Source: Jannaschia aquimarina
GTDB lineage: Bacteria; Pseudomonadota; Alphaproteobacteria; Rhodobacterales; Rhodobacteraceae
Direction of reading: 5' to 3'
DNA: 47,558 nt
NCBI RefSeq assembly: GCF_000877395.1
Contig: NZ_JYFE01000047.1
Span: 1-47,558, forward strand
Shown here: in pieces, positions 25,148 through 33,831 of the stretch
Position numbering within the stretch: position 1 is the stretch's first letter
Layout of the letters: each line of letters opens with the position of its first letter
Notes under the pieces: generated by a model
What the model was told of the DNA's origin: nothing
The model's database searches: none
Seen by the model: only the letters and a program-made list of their open reading frames with translations
Position numbers and translations under genes: made by a program

Positions 25148-26245
25148 TCATTCCTGTTCCAGACCTTCGGGCGCGTTGGGCAAGGTCTTCATCCATGCAC
25201 CCAGAACGTCGGCGTAGTAGCCGGCGTTGTAAGTCGTCCCATGGCCGCGCGTCTCCGCGTCCTCGGGCACGATGTAGAGCTCCGCATCCGGGATCAGAGC
25301 CATGTTCTGCTCCAGCATCGGGAGTTCGACCGGATTGCGCTCGTCGTCCTGGCTCAGGATCACGAGCACTCGCGCCTCGATCTCGCCGAGCTTCGGCGTC
25401 GGATCGAAGTTTCGCGAGGCATTCCACATGTACATGACATCGTTGGCGTCGCCGACCGTGGTTTTTGCTTTGCGGTCGTCGACGAAGGCATCGGCCTGCT
25501 CGCGGGTAGCGCCGATCTCCTGCAGCCGCAGGTTACCGTTCGAAGTGGCGATGCCGAACCAGGCCGACATGTATTGCAGCATCGGCGGCTGCTCGTCGTA
25601 GTCGCCGCCATTCCACGCGGGGTCGTCGCGCACCGCGTCGATCACCATCCGCCGCATCATCCAGTTCCGGCCTGCCATCGGGCCGGGCAGCGAGGCTATG
25701 GGCACGCCGCCGTCCATGAAGTCCGGATATTCCGTAAGCCAAGTCCACGTCAGCATCCCGCCCATCGAAAAACCGATCTTCAGGTGCAGCCGGTCAATGC
25801 CGAGATGATCTTCAAGTAGCATCTTCTGTGCGTTGACCATGTCCATCAGCGTCTGCTCTGGAAAGTCGGTGCGGAGTCCGTCCGAAGGCTTGGACGACTG
25901 TCCCGCCCCGATCGCGTCGACGAGGATTAGGAAGTATTTCTCGGCGTCGAGCGGCTGTCCGGTGCCGTAGAGGTTGCCCGCGAAGGGGTCTCCCAGCATC
26001 CCCTCCGCCTGTCCGGTCGTGCCGTGGGTGATGAGCACGGGCGGGTTTTCCGGGTTGCCGATGGTCAGGTAGCTGACTGTCATCTCCGGCAGGACGCTCC
26101 CGTTCTCGAAGGCAAAGTTCTCGATCACGTAGAAATCGCGCTCCGGCTCGGGGAAGGCCCGCTCCTGCGCGAAAGCCGTTCCGGCGGCGGCGAAGGCCAC
26201 AACTGAGATGGCGGCCGCGAGGGCCGGTTGTCGGATCGTTCGCAT
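25148..26245 (-). CDS. exported alpha/beta hydrolase (MetX-like fold)
   Basis: A 365-residue alpha/beta hydrolase. The start at 26245 follows GGGAGGAT, and the N-terminus is a signal peptide (IRQPALAAAISVVAFAAA, ending near TAFAQE), so it acts in the periplasm. The nucleophile Ser is near residue 160 in GFSMGGM; the other probable triad residues are Asp in LSQDDERNP and His in RGHGTTY. The architecture resembles homoserine O-acetyltransferases, but an exported member is more likely an esterase or acyl hydrolase. It lies 149 bases upstream of the GntR gene on the same strand, so it is probably transcribed separately. The substrate is unknown. Confidence 0.85.
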   Translation of the reverse strand: MRTIRQPALAAAISVVAFAAAGTAFAQERAFPEPERDFYVIENFAFENGSVLPEMTVSYLTIGNPENPPVLITHGTTGQAEGMLGDPFAGNLYGTGQPLDAEKYFLILVDAIGAGQSSKPSDGLRTDFPEQTLMDMVNAQKMLLEDHLGIDRLHLKIGFSMGGMLTWTWLTEYPDFMDGGVPIASLPGPMAGRNWMMRRMVIDAVRDDPAWNGGDYDEQPPMLQYMSAWFGIATSNGNLRLQEIGATREQADAFVDDRKAKTTVGDANDVMYMWNASRNFDPTPKLGEIEARVLVILSQDDERNPVELPMLEQNMALIPDAELYIVPEDAETRGHGTTYNAGYYADVLGAWMKTLPNAPEGLEQE

Positions 26246-27860
26246 GATATCCTCCCTACGCGACCGGCATGCTGGTACGGCCACAAGACCAGTTGTGACC
26301 ACGCCGCCCCGACCTGTCAACGTGCAGTTGCAGCTCTTCGGGCAAAGGCGCCTTCCGGGACTGTCCATGGGCACTGCCGAGGGCCGGATCTGTGAGGGAA
26401 GGTGGAGATATGCATCTGTGCGGTCGAGACGGCTTTACCGGCTCTTCGGATATTGGGGTGATGGTCACGGGCCTGTACTGGAGGAGCCCCCTGTGCAGGA
26501 AATCAGAGTGCTCAAGACTGTACATAAAGCGGGGTTCGGGCCGCCATCGTTGCATTCAGATTCCGCGCGGTTCACCTCGCCGGTGCAGCGGATCAGTCTC
26601 GCACAGTGCTCGACTGGTTGCGTGCCAACGGGGCGCATCGTCCATCGGTGCCACGTCTTCGTCGGCAACCCCTTGCTGCGCGTTCCGCCTGCAAGACCGC
26701 CCACTCGACGTGACAGCCGCCCCCGGCGTCGCGCGTTGGCTTGAAGCGTTCCCACGTTTCCGGAGGCGTCGTTTCCTCCCGGCCTACCGGAGATCCGGCG
26801 GTGTCTGATGCGGCTTGGTAGTTGCTGCCTGGCTGTTCTTTGCGACCGCATCGGCCACGGGTACGGTTTCTAGCCACACGGCCTTACGTCCCGAGGTCCG
26901 GGCAAGGATGGCTAACCTTCTTGTCCTGTGCCGAGATGTGCCGCCGAGGGTCGGCTGGCGGCGAAGGCTGCGTCTCTTTGAGCGGATCATCGCGGAGCCG
27001 GCGCTCGATGCGCTCGACGGCGCCTTTTTGTCAGGCATTTGCTGGGCGGAAAGATATGCCCGCGCAAGACCAAGTGGCGCAGTTCAAGCGTCTCCCAAAG
27101 CCTCCCACGTTTCACGAAACACTTGGCGCGGTACCCGATGAAGGCCTTACCCGGGTCCCGTGGCGCATTGAGACCGCCATCGGCTATCCGATTCCGTCAG
27201 GCCTGTTCGAGGTGGTAGATGTTCCGGCCCGGTGCCACGGCCCACGCGCGCCTATCGGCATCGGATCCAAGCGGATTAGGATACTCGATCAGATCGGGAG
27301 TGCTCGTCTCCCTCGTTCCCCGGATCTCGGAAACCACCATCTGACCTTCGAGCGGATTGGGGGATCCGGCGGGGGCAGAGGGGCCGCGCCCTCTTCGACG
27401 ATCACACCCACAAGACGTCGGAACTAGCCCGTGCTAGGCTCAGAGCCGCGTTTTCGCTGAGGGAAGGCGAGGCCAACGCGCCATTGCTCCTGACGCTCTC
27501 AATGAGCCAAGCCAGGTCGTGGAGCGGCCCGCGCCGACGGAGCGGATCATCGTGCGACGCCGGTCCAGGGTGCGGTTAGCGAGTACGTGCGGGATGTGAC
27601 ATCCCGCCAAGCTATGCCGCAGAGCTCCCAACGTGAATTACTGGCAGGCTTCGCGCAGCAAGGCTTCAGGCAAGGCAAACGCTCTACGGCATCGGCCAAT
27701 CGCGTGGGGTCACGCTGTCCGACCTGCACGTCCCACCGGGGCGGAGCGCCCCACCTATCAGGAACGGGGCGGGTCCGGGCAATCTGCGGATCGGCGGCAG
27801 CGCCTTCGCGGCGGCGGATCCGAGCGTTCAGATCCGGGGTTTGATCCCCATAAAAGGAAT
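26246..27860. other. gene-poor stretch, no recognised coding sequence
   Basis: No frame here combines length, a ribosome site and a recognisable protein. Short open frames on both strands have arginine- and serine-rich translations typical of non-coding GC-rich DNA. A few strings look like protein remnants (for example SRTVLDWLRANG near 26590-26625), but none extends. I read this as decayed sequence continuous with the pseudogene that follows. Confidence 0.6.
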
Positions 27861-27869
27861 CGTTGCGAT

Positions 27870-28530
27870 GCCGGTGAGGCTGCACGCAGAACAAAGCGGA
27901 GCCGCGGCCGGAACAACGCGATCAGCGTGTCGAATGTGCTGGAGAAGATACTGACGCTCCACTTCGCGAACGGCTTCAAGGCCCAAATTGGGAGCGAGGC
28001 GAACCAGCAACGAGCGCTTCGGCATGGATACTGCGATGTCGACGTTCTCCTAACGAGCGAGATTGACGTGTTTCTGACGGCCGTAAGTCGCAGGGCCATT
28101 CCGGCCGATAAAGGTGCAGACATCTTCATCGCGATCCATTTCAATGGCTGAAAACACGTGAGCACACTTGGGGCGGAGAACCGGGTCCGCAGCACGCAGG
28201 AGAGCGCGCAATCCAAACATGGTGATGACCTGCGCCTGCTGCAGCGGTCCATACCCAAGCCCTTAGCGTCATACAGGCCATCCAAGCGAACTCGCATTGG
28301 ACGCGCGGGACCAAGCAGACCAAGATCGACCGGCCGAACTGCATGGGCGTCCTTTGCGACCCTGGCCGAGGCTTGAGCGGCGACATGCGTCGGTCCATTC
28401 TACCGGAAGCGGAGTTCATTCCTACCCGGATGTCGAGCGCCTCTTCATCAGCGGCGCCGATGCCGACCGATGTACGGAGACGTACATCGCGGCCGGCTCC
28501 TACAAGCGTGCCTTGTACCACTTGCCTCGT
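27870..28530 (+). pseudogene. degraded N-acetylmuramoyl-L-alanine amidase (Amidase_3)
   Basis: Pieces of one amidase appear in order in three different plus-strand frames. The first, ending at a stop at 28151, reads VLEKILTLHFANGF, then SEIDVFLT and GADIFIAIHFNG, the zinc-amidase core. The second, about 28268-28435, reads VIQAIQANSHWTRGTK, then NCMGVLCDP and SILPEAEFIPT, matching the region with the catalytic Glu. The third, about 28420-28530, reads DVERLFISGADADR and YKRALYH, the C-terminal helix. At least two frameshifts and one stop separate them, so no functional enzyme is made. The living homologue would split the cell-wall peptide from muramic acid. Confidence 0.75.
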
Positions 28531-29501
28531 CGTCGCGGATCTCTGTGCATATGTGAAGATGCCTGCAAAGGGCATCGAGCGGTGCCTCCGGTCGCGGGAA
28601 GATGGCTGGCTCAGGAGCCCACATGGTCCACGGTGGGTGAATTCGCGTTCAATAGACAGCGAATTAAGCGGTGATGCTCCTCAGGCCGGGCAAGGTACGG
28701 AACCATGTCGCGGAGATCACCGGCCGTGGCGCCGCGGCACGGGCCGGCATCTTGGAAGCCAAACGCCTCCAACTGTCCGAGCAGGTTCGTCACCTTCGAC
28801 GCGTCGAGCACAGCGCATGTGTTTGCGGCAGGCTTGTGCGATCCGCGACGATTTCGGGCTGGCCGAACAGCGCCGCGCGTGCGGCGGCCTCGAAAATGAG
28901 CAGAGCACTCGACATCTAGCTGGTCGCCCAGTTGTCTGATGCCGTCTCTGTCGTGCGACCCTGCTTTGGCGCCGTCTCACGGGTTCTGTGCGAACGCGCC
29001 CATTCGGATACGGGACTTCGGGCTACAGATGTCTTTATCGTCTATGCGGAGACACCATGCGGTTTCTCGATCACGTGTACAGTCGAGGCGGATCAGCCAT
29101 ACCTCTGCCGGTGGTCATCCCCGCAACGCGCGCCTATGTGCAGCGAGGCAGCGCGGACCTTTGAAGTCTGACACATGATACACATCGCGGCCCACTATCT
29201 TTCGCGCGGACCAAAGCAACGACACATGACGCAGGTCGACGACCACGCACGCCTCTCCGTTGCTCCCATGATGGATGGTGGCGATTCGTGTTATTTCTCA
29301 GAAGGTTGCGAGATGTCGTGTGCAGCTGATGCTCATGTTCCGATCGCGCGATTTCGCGCTGCATGCGGTTGTTTTCGGTGGCTCGGACGCCTGAACCTTG
29401 GAACACGCCGACCCGGCTGACGCATCAGGGCGCAAATCCTCTAAATTGGGGCGCCGTCGCGGGTCCTTCAGGCATCGAAACGGGCGTTCGGGCGATGTCG
29501 T
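28531..29501. other. gene-poor stretch, no recognised coding sequence
   Basis: Only short frames of biased composition are open here. One minus-strand frame (28611-28811) reads VLDASKVTNLLGQLEAFGFQ and looks protein-like, but I cannot assign it and it lacks a ribosome site. I see no repeat ends, tRNA or convincing promoter. It appears to be decayed DNA. Confidence 0.55.
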
Positions 29502-30179
29502 TTATCCGGCAGACCTAACTGCTTCGCGCAGCTCAGCGTGAAGGATCCAGTTTCCAGGGTCCTCATCGTTTCTTTGCCGGCCTCGGTACCCGAGAAACAT
29601 CGTTCCGTCGTGGTCGCTGGCAGCAGCGTCAGGGGTTGCTTCGAGCGAAAGGTAGCTGGCAATCAACAGTCCGGCCGACGCGAGCGCGCGATTGGCCGAA
29701 GCGTTCGATTTGTAACCGGCCGCGCTCGCGACACGCGGCTCGGACAAGCCTTCATCGTCGGCCAGGGCCAGGGCGGTCAGCATGGCGCGTTGCGGGCGCG
29801 AAAGGGCAACCTGCACAATTGCTTCTACGAATTCCTCGGTGCTCGGAACGGCAAGACCCGTTTCCGGATCGGCCCGACGATCGTCGGTTCTTCGAATTTC
29901 CCGCGCATCTATGGCCTCGTGCAAGGCGGCAACGGCGGCCTCTTCCGTCGAACCTTTGGCTTCGGCGATCATCCCGCGCGCGTTCGTCGGCGGTTTCGGA
30001 AAGGCCCTGGCCACGTATTCCCCGGAAAGGCGCCCGGACTTGATCTGGTATCGGCCGTGTTCGCCCAGCTGAATCGCGGACTTTGTATCTGACGAGCGCT
30101 CGGAAACCTTCTTTTTCTTCTTGTCCTTGAAAAGTTCGCGGCCGGTCGCCGTACGGACTTCCGTGTTGAAACGCGTCAT
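29502..30179 (-). CDS. hypothetical protein with basic N-terminus
   Basis: A 225-residue protein that I do not recognise. The ATG follows AGGAGAACATCACC, a good ribosome site. Residues 1-30 are very basic (GRELFKDKKKKKVSERSSD), suggesting nucleic-acid contact or a flexible tail. The next segment (GRYQIKSGRLSGEYVARAFP) is probably a small beta domain. A helical region with a possible helix-turn-helix follows (RPQRAMLTALALADDEGLSE, then RVASAAGYKSNASANRALAS). The C-terminus ends FLGYRGRQRNDEDPGNWILH. DNA binding is inference. It borders decayed DNA and may be part of an accessory region. Confidence 0.7.
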   Translation of the reverse strand: MTRFNTEVRTATGRELFKDKKKKKVSERSSDTKSAIQLGEHGRYQIKSGRLSGEYVARAFPKPPTNARGMIAEAKGSTEEAAVAALHEAIDAREIRRTDDRRADPETGLAVPSTEEFVEAIVQVALSRPQRAMLTALALADDEGLSEPRVASAAGYKSNASANRALASAGLLIASYLSLEATPDAAASDHDGTMFLGYRGRQRNDEDPGNWILHAELREAVRSAG

Positions 30180-30575
30180 GGTGATGTTCTCCTAAGACGG
30201 TGACCGGCAGGAGCTGCGTGTCCCACGGCCACCTCAATTGCCTCGATCATGCCGCTCGCGCGCACGGGTCAGTTCCACAGTCGCTTAAGCAAACCACGGT
30301 TTCGCAAGCCGGCCGGATCATTAACAGACGCACGACTGGTGTCGCATGGCTCGGAGCGAGCACCATCGCGCAGGCAGCCATTGGATTGATTGTCATGGGC
30401 CAGTAGGCAGCCTTGCGAAGTACGCAAAACGACGCAAGCTACGCCCTCATTTCAAAGCCGCCGCGTGCGGACCGCCGAAGGGGGGGCCGGGGTGCACGAG
30501 ACCGGCTTCGTACACGTGGCAGAATACGCGTGCAGGTCGCATTTCCGGTGCTGATACGGTGTTCGATCACGGTGC
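30180..30575. other. intergenic region, no gene seen
   Basis: Nearly 400 bases between the unknown basic protein and the cold-shock gene's hairpin. The promoter of the minus-strand gene at 29502-30179 must lie here, but I see no clear -35/-10 pair. The open frame at 30200-30406 has no family resemblance and no ribosome site. Confidence 0.5.
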
Positions 30576-30601
30576 CAGGGCACTCCGCTCGGAGTGCCCT
30601 G
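30576..30601 (-). terminator. terminator hairpin of cold-shock gene
   Basis: A perfect inverted repeat, CAGGGCACTCCG and CGGAGTGCCCTG around CT, starting 9 bases past the stop codon of the minus-strand cold-shock gene. The T-run is poor, so it may work as a 3' stabiliser as well as a terminator. Confidence 0.6.
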
Positions 30602-30610
30602 TCGTTGTGT

Positions 30611-30817
30611 TCAGGCGAGCGCGAGATTGGTCGCGCTTTCGCGGCCATCGCGGCCCGTCTCGACCTCGAACGTCACCTTCTGAGCGTCCGAAAGGCCGGT
30701 CAGGCCGGCGCGTTCGACGGCGGAGATATGGACGAAAACGTCCTTACCGCCTGTATCCGTCTCGATGAAGCCGAAGCCTTTTTGGGTATTGAAAAACTTC
30801 ACGGTGCCGTTGGCCAT
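30611..30817 (-). CDS. cold-shock protein, CspA family
   Basis: A 68-residue OB-fold nucleic-acid chaperone. Both RNA-binding motifs are present: RNP1 in NTQKGFGFIETD and RNP2 in DVFVHISAVERAG. The C-terminus GRDGRESATNLALA is of the Rhodobacterales type. It melts RNA structure and usually aids translation in the cold or under stress. It is monocistronic, closed by a perfect hairpin, and diverges from a DEAD-box helicase gene that has a related role in RNA unfolding. An untranslated leader is likely in the 454-base gap. Confidence 0.95.
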   Translation of the reverse strand: MANGTVKFFNTQKGFGFIETDTGGKDVFVHISAVERAGLTGLSDAQKVTFEVETGRDGRESATNLALA

Positions 30818-31271
30818 GTCCGTGGTCTCCTGTTCAGGTGCTGCCCACAGGATGCGGCAGCCCGGCAAAGTCAGACTTAGAGATCGACTGAAGCCGGATG
30901 AACGGAAGCAGAAGGTCGCAGAGAAAAACGCTCGCCCGGCTGACATGCGCCTTGCCGAAGCGACTTACAAGGGTTGTCTTGCGATGTCGCGAAATTGCTT
31001 AACAGGTGATGACCGCTAATGGGGCGGCATTGAAAAGCCATCGTCGGCTTCCTATATATAATTGGCGTTATCGCTCTGCCGCGTGAGCAGGCGGGTTCAC
31101 TTCCGCCCCCGGCCATGACGCTCCGTTTTCCCACATCACGAAGGGGGGACGCCGTCCAAGGCGGCTCCGGGCACAATGCGGTGCCGGAGTGTCCGCCCTA
31201 GGTGCACCCCGACCAACCGCGCGTTTGCGTTCGGCGGTGACGCCGGACGCAAAGTTCGGCCAAGGAATGAC
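30818..31271. promoter_or_regulatory. divergent promoter region of csp and DEAD-box genes
   Basis: A gap of 454 bases without a supportable gene separates two divergent RNA-chaperone genes. The AT-rich TATATATAATTGG near 31053-31065 stands out from the GC-rich surroundings and may serve as a -10 region. Cold-shock and DEAD-box genes often have long structured leaders, so part of this gap may be transcribed in both directions. Confidence 0.4.
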
Positions 31272-32480
31272 ATGACTTTCAATGAACTCGGGCTCAATGC
31301 TCGCATGGTCTCGCGGCTCGACGCCCTGGGACTGACTCGACCGACCCCTATCCAAGAACAGGCGATCCCACAGGCGCTGCAAGGCCGCGACATTCTGGGC
31401 ATCGCCCAGACCGGGACCGGCAAGACTGCCGCTTTCGGCATCCCGTTGGTCGTGGCGCTTTCCAAAGCTCAGGAAAAGGCCGCGCCGAAATCGGCGCGCG
31501 GGCTCATCCTTGCGCCGACGCGTGAACTGACCAAGCAGATCGTTCACAGCCTTCAGGGGCTGACGGCCGATCTCCGCATCACGCTCGTCGTGGGCGGAAA
31601 GTCGATCAACGCGCCGGCCGCGAAGCTCGCTCGTGGTACCGACATCCTCGTCGCCACGCCGGGCCGGCTGATCGACCTGATGGATCGCCGCGCCGTCGAT
31701 CTCAGCAAGACAAGGTTTCTGGTCCTCGACGAGGCGGACCAGATGCTCGACATCGGCTTCGTCCACGCATTGCGCCGCATCGCGCCGATGTTGGGCAAGA
31801 ACCGCCAAACCATGATGTTCTCGGCCACGATGCCGAAGGCAATTGCGGAGTTGTCCGGGCACTACCTCGACAAGCCGATCCGCGTTGAGGTGTCGCCGCC
31901 GGGCAAGGTTGCCGACAAGGTTTCCCATAGCGTGCATTTCGTTGCCAAGGACCAGAAGCAGGGTCTTTTGATCGAACTGCTGGACGGGCACCGTGACGAC
32001 CGCGCGCTGGTCTTCTCGCGCACGAAGCATGGCGCCGAGCGGCTCATGAAGCACCTCGACCGGGCCGGTTTCGCGGCCACCTCGATCCACGGCAACAAGA
32101 GCCAGGGGCAACGTGACCGGGCCATCGCTGCTTTCAGGGAAGGATCGGTGCGTGTCCTTGTCGCGACGGATGTCGCGGCGCGCGGGATCGACATCCCTGA
32201 TGTCGGCCATGTCTACAACTACGATCTACCGAATGTGCCGGAGAATTACGTGCACCGGATCGGGCGGACCGCCCGTGCCGGCCGCGACGGACGCGCGGTC
32301 GCGTTCTGCGCCGCCGACGAAGTGGCGGAACTCAAGGCCGTCGAGAAGGTGCTTGGCATGCGCGTCCAAATCGCCGGAGGCCGCGCTTGGGAAGGGTTCG
32401 GAGACGCTCCGAAAGCGAAGAAAGGGCGGCAGTCACGACGGCGGTCGTCTTCGCGACGTCCGGAGCGGATGGCCGCCTGA
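31272..32480 (+). CDS. DEAD-box ATP-dependent RNA helicase (RhlE-like)
   Basis: A 402-residue helicase. The ATG at 31272 gives the normal start (MTFNELGLNARMVSRLDALG) with the Q motif RPTPIQEQAIP. The motifs appear in order: AQTGTGKTAAF (I), PTRELTKQI (Ia), ATPGRLIDL (Ib), LVLDEADQMLD (II), FSATMP (III), LVFSRTKHGAERL (IV), TDVAARGIDIPDVGHV (V) and HRIGRTARAGRDG (VI). A short basic tail (KKGRQSRRRSSSRRPER) should bind RNA. It unwinds RNA helices, for example in ribosome assembly or mRNA decay. It diverges from the cold-shock gene, which suggests shared response to cold. Confidence 0.96.
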   Translation: MTFNELGLNARMVSRLDALGLTRPTPIQEQAIPQALQGRDILGIAQTGTGKTAAFGIPLVVALSKAQEKAAPKSARGLILAPTRELTKQIVHSLQGLTADLRITLVVGGKSINAPAAKLARGTDILVATPGRLIDLMDRRAVDLSKTRFLVLDEADQMLDIGFVHALRRIAPMLGKNRQTMMFSATMPKAIAELSGHYLDKPIRVEVSPPGKVADKVSHSVHFVAKDQKQGLLIELLDGHRDDRALVFSRTKHGAERLMKHLDRAGFAATSIHGNKSQGQRDRAIAAFREGSVRVLVATDVAARGIDIPDVGHVYNYDLPNVPENYVHRIGRTARAGRDGRAVAFCAADEVAELKAVEKVLGMRVQIAGGRAWEGFGDAPKAKKGRQSRRRSSSRRPERMAA

Positions 32481-32598
32481 CATCAAACAGCAGACGGCTT
32501 CGAGCCTGACGCGGAAGACAGCGCTGGTCCGGCAGCTGACTGCGACCCGGACAAGCTTTCACAGCGAGGCCGCGCTTTCTCCGCAGGAGGATACTTCA

Positions 32599-32985
32599 AT
32601 GAATACTCCCGAATGGCTCAAACCCGGCATCTATGATGTCGTGATCGGTGCCGCGGTCGTCGGTATTGGCGGCTTCACGTGGGGCGGCTGGGTGACGGGT
32701 GGGACAGCGCATGACAGGGCGATAGCCATGTCCCGCACGGACGTCGTCGCAGCCATGGCGCCGGTGTGCCTCGACATGGCGCAGGCCGATCCGAACCGCA
32801 TGGCGAAGCTTGCGGTCATCCGCGATACCCAGACCTACCAGCGCCGAAATGCGCTCATGGAAGCCGGCTGGGCGACTGTGCCCGGCGCCGAGGCGCCAGA
32901 CCATGACATTGCCCAGGCCTGCCTGGCCTCTCTTGACGTCGATGCGTCGCCGGAGCGCCCGGAAGCTGCGGCGGACGAGGGATGA
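32599..32985 (+). CDS. membrane-anchored hypothetical protein
   Basis: A 128-residue protein that I cannot name. AGGAGG stands eight bases before the ATG. One membrane segment lies near residues 12-35 (GIYDVVIGAAVVGIGGFTWG), followed by a soluble helical part with CLDMAQADPNRMAKL, TQTYQRRNALMEAGWATVPG and a final CLASLDV. The two cysteines could form a disulfide in the periplasm. Similar short anchored proteins of unknown role occur in rhizobia and Rhodobacterales (from memory). Its stop overlaps the start of the repeat-protein gene (ATGA), so the two are translated together. Confidence 0.75.
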   Translation: MNTPEWLKPGIYDVVIGAAVVGIGGFTWGGWVTGGTAHDRAIAMSRTDVVAAMAPVCLDMAQADPNRMAKLAVIRDTQTYQRRNALMEAGWATVPGAEAPDHDIAQACLASLDVDASPERPEAAADEG

Positions 32986-33791
32986 GCGGTTTCATCGCCA
33001 CTGTCAGATCACGGATCCCGACGCCGGGCCTCGGCAGGGCAGTGATCGTTGCGGCCAGCATGATCGCCTACCTGGCATTTCCGGTCCTCGCGCAAGACGG
33101 CACCGGACCGATGCCCGAGAATGCGGAGGCACGAAATTATGGCGGCGGTTGGAACTGCGCGCTCGGGTACCGAGTGAACAGTGAGGAGTGTGTCGCCATC
33201 GACATCCCGGAGAATGCCTATGCAACCGGCCGGTCCTACGGTTCGGGCTGGGCGTGTCGTCGCGGGTACGAAGACGCGGGAGGAACGTCCTGCGCAGCGA
33301 TCCCGGTACCCGACAATGCGTTCCTGCGATCCTCCGGCTTTGACTGGCAGTGCGATCGCGGCTACCGGCAGGATCGCGAGACCTGCCTTCCCATCGTGCT
33401 GCCAGACAACGCCTATCTATCCGACGATACCTCAGGCTCCGGATGGACCTGCGAGCGCGGTTTCACCGCCAGCTCCAGCACCTGCGTTCCGATTGCCGTT
33501 CCCGAGAACGGGTATCTCACCAATGCGGACTACGGTGACGAATGGGCTTGCGAACGAGGCTTCTTTGAAATCGATGGCCGTTGCGATCCCATCGCGCTTC
33601 CGGCGAACGCCTTTCTGGACACGGCGTCCTACGGGCCGGGATGGCGCTGTGAGCGGGGATTTAAGACCGTCGACACCACCTGTATCGAGATCGACCTTCC
33701 GGCAAACGCGCATCTCGATCGAACGGGAAACACATGGCGTTGCGATCGCGGCTTTCAACTCGCGGATGGGGAGTGCGTTCTTGGACGATAG
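32982..33791 (+). CDS. secreted protein of seven 33-residue cysteine-pair repeats
   Basis: A 269-residue protein with an N-terminal hydrophobic signal (VIVAASMIAYLAFPVLAQ). The rest is seven tandem units of about 33 residues, each with W-x-C near the start, x-x-G-Y/F, a second Cys eleven or twelve residues later, then I-x-L/V-P-x-N-A/G. Cysteines fall at residues 59/70, 92/104, 124/135, 157/168, 190/201, 223/234 and 254/265, and no others exist. One disulfide per unit in the periplasm or outside is likely. I do not know a named family. The gene overlaps the anchored protein upstream and is followed by a transglutaminase gene. Confidence 0.85.
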   Translation: MSGFIATVRSRIPTPGLGRAVIVAASMIAYLAFPVLAQDGTGPMPENAEARNYGGGWNCALGYRVNSEECVAIDIPENAYATGRSYGSGWACRRGYEDAGGTSCAAIPVPDNAFLRSSGFDWQCDRGYRQDRETCLPIVLPDNAYLSDDTSGSGWTCERGFTASSSTCVPIAVPENGYLTNADYGDEWACERGFFEIDGRCDPIALPANAFLDTASYGPGWRCERGFKTVDTTCIEIDLPANAHLDRTGNTWRCDRGFQLADGECVLGR

Positions 33792-33831
33792 TGCGCCACG
33801 ATCGGACCACGGCGACTCGCCCGGCATCCGG

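Noticed and set aside
26555-26640. Possible remnant of a 2Fe-2S xanthine dehydrogenase subunit (SRTVLDWLRANG)
   Set aside because: The match is one short string; the GTKEGC and GDCGAC cysteine motifs that should follow are absent in all frames, so it may be chance.
26822-27427. A 201-codon plus-strand frame
   Set aside because: Arg/Ser/Pro-rich translation, no ribosome site and no recognised motif.
27870-28530. Prophage lysis gene as an explanation for the amidase
   Set aside because: The pieces fit a chromosomal Amidase_3 enzyme, and no phage structural, replication or integrase genes are nearby.
28611-28811. Minus-strand frame with protein-like start VLDASKVTNLLGQLEAFGFQ
   Set aside because: No ribosome site, no family match, and it ends in a biased tail inside decayed DNA.
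30200-30406. A 68-codon plus-strand frame between the basic protein and the cold-shock gene
   Set aside because: No ribosome site and no motif; the gap more likely holds promoters.
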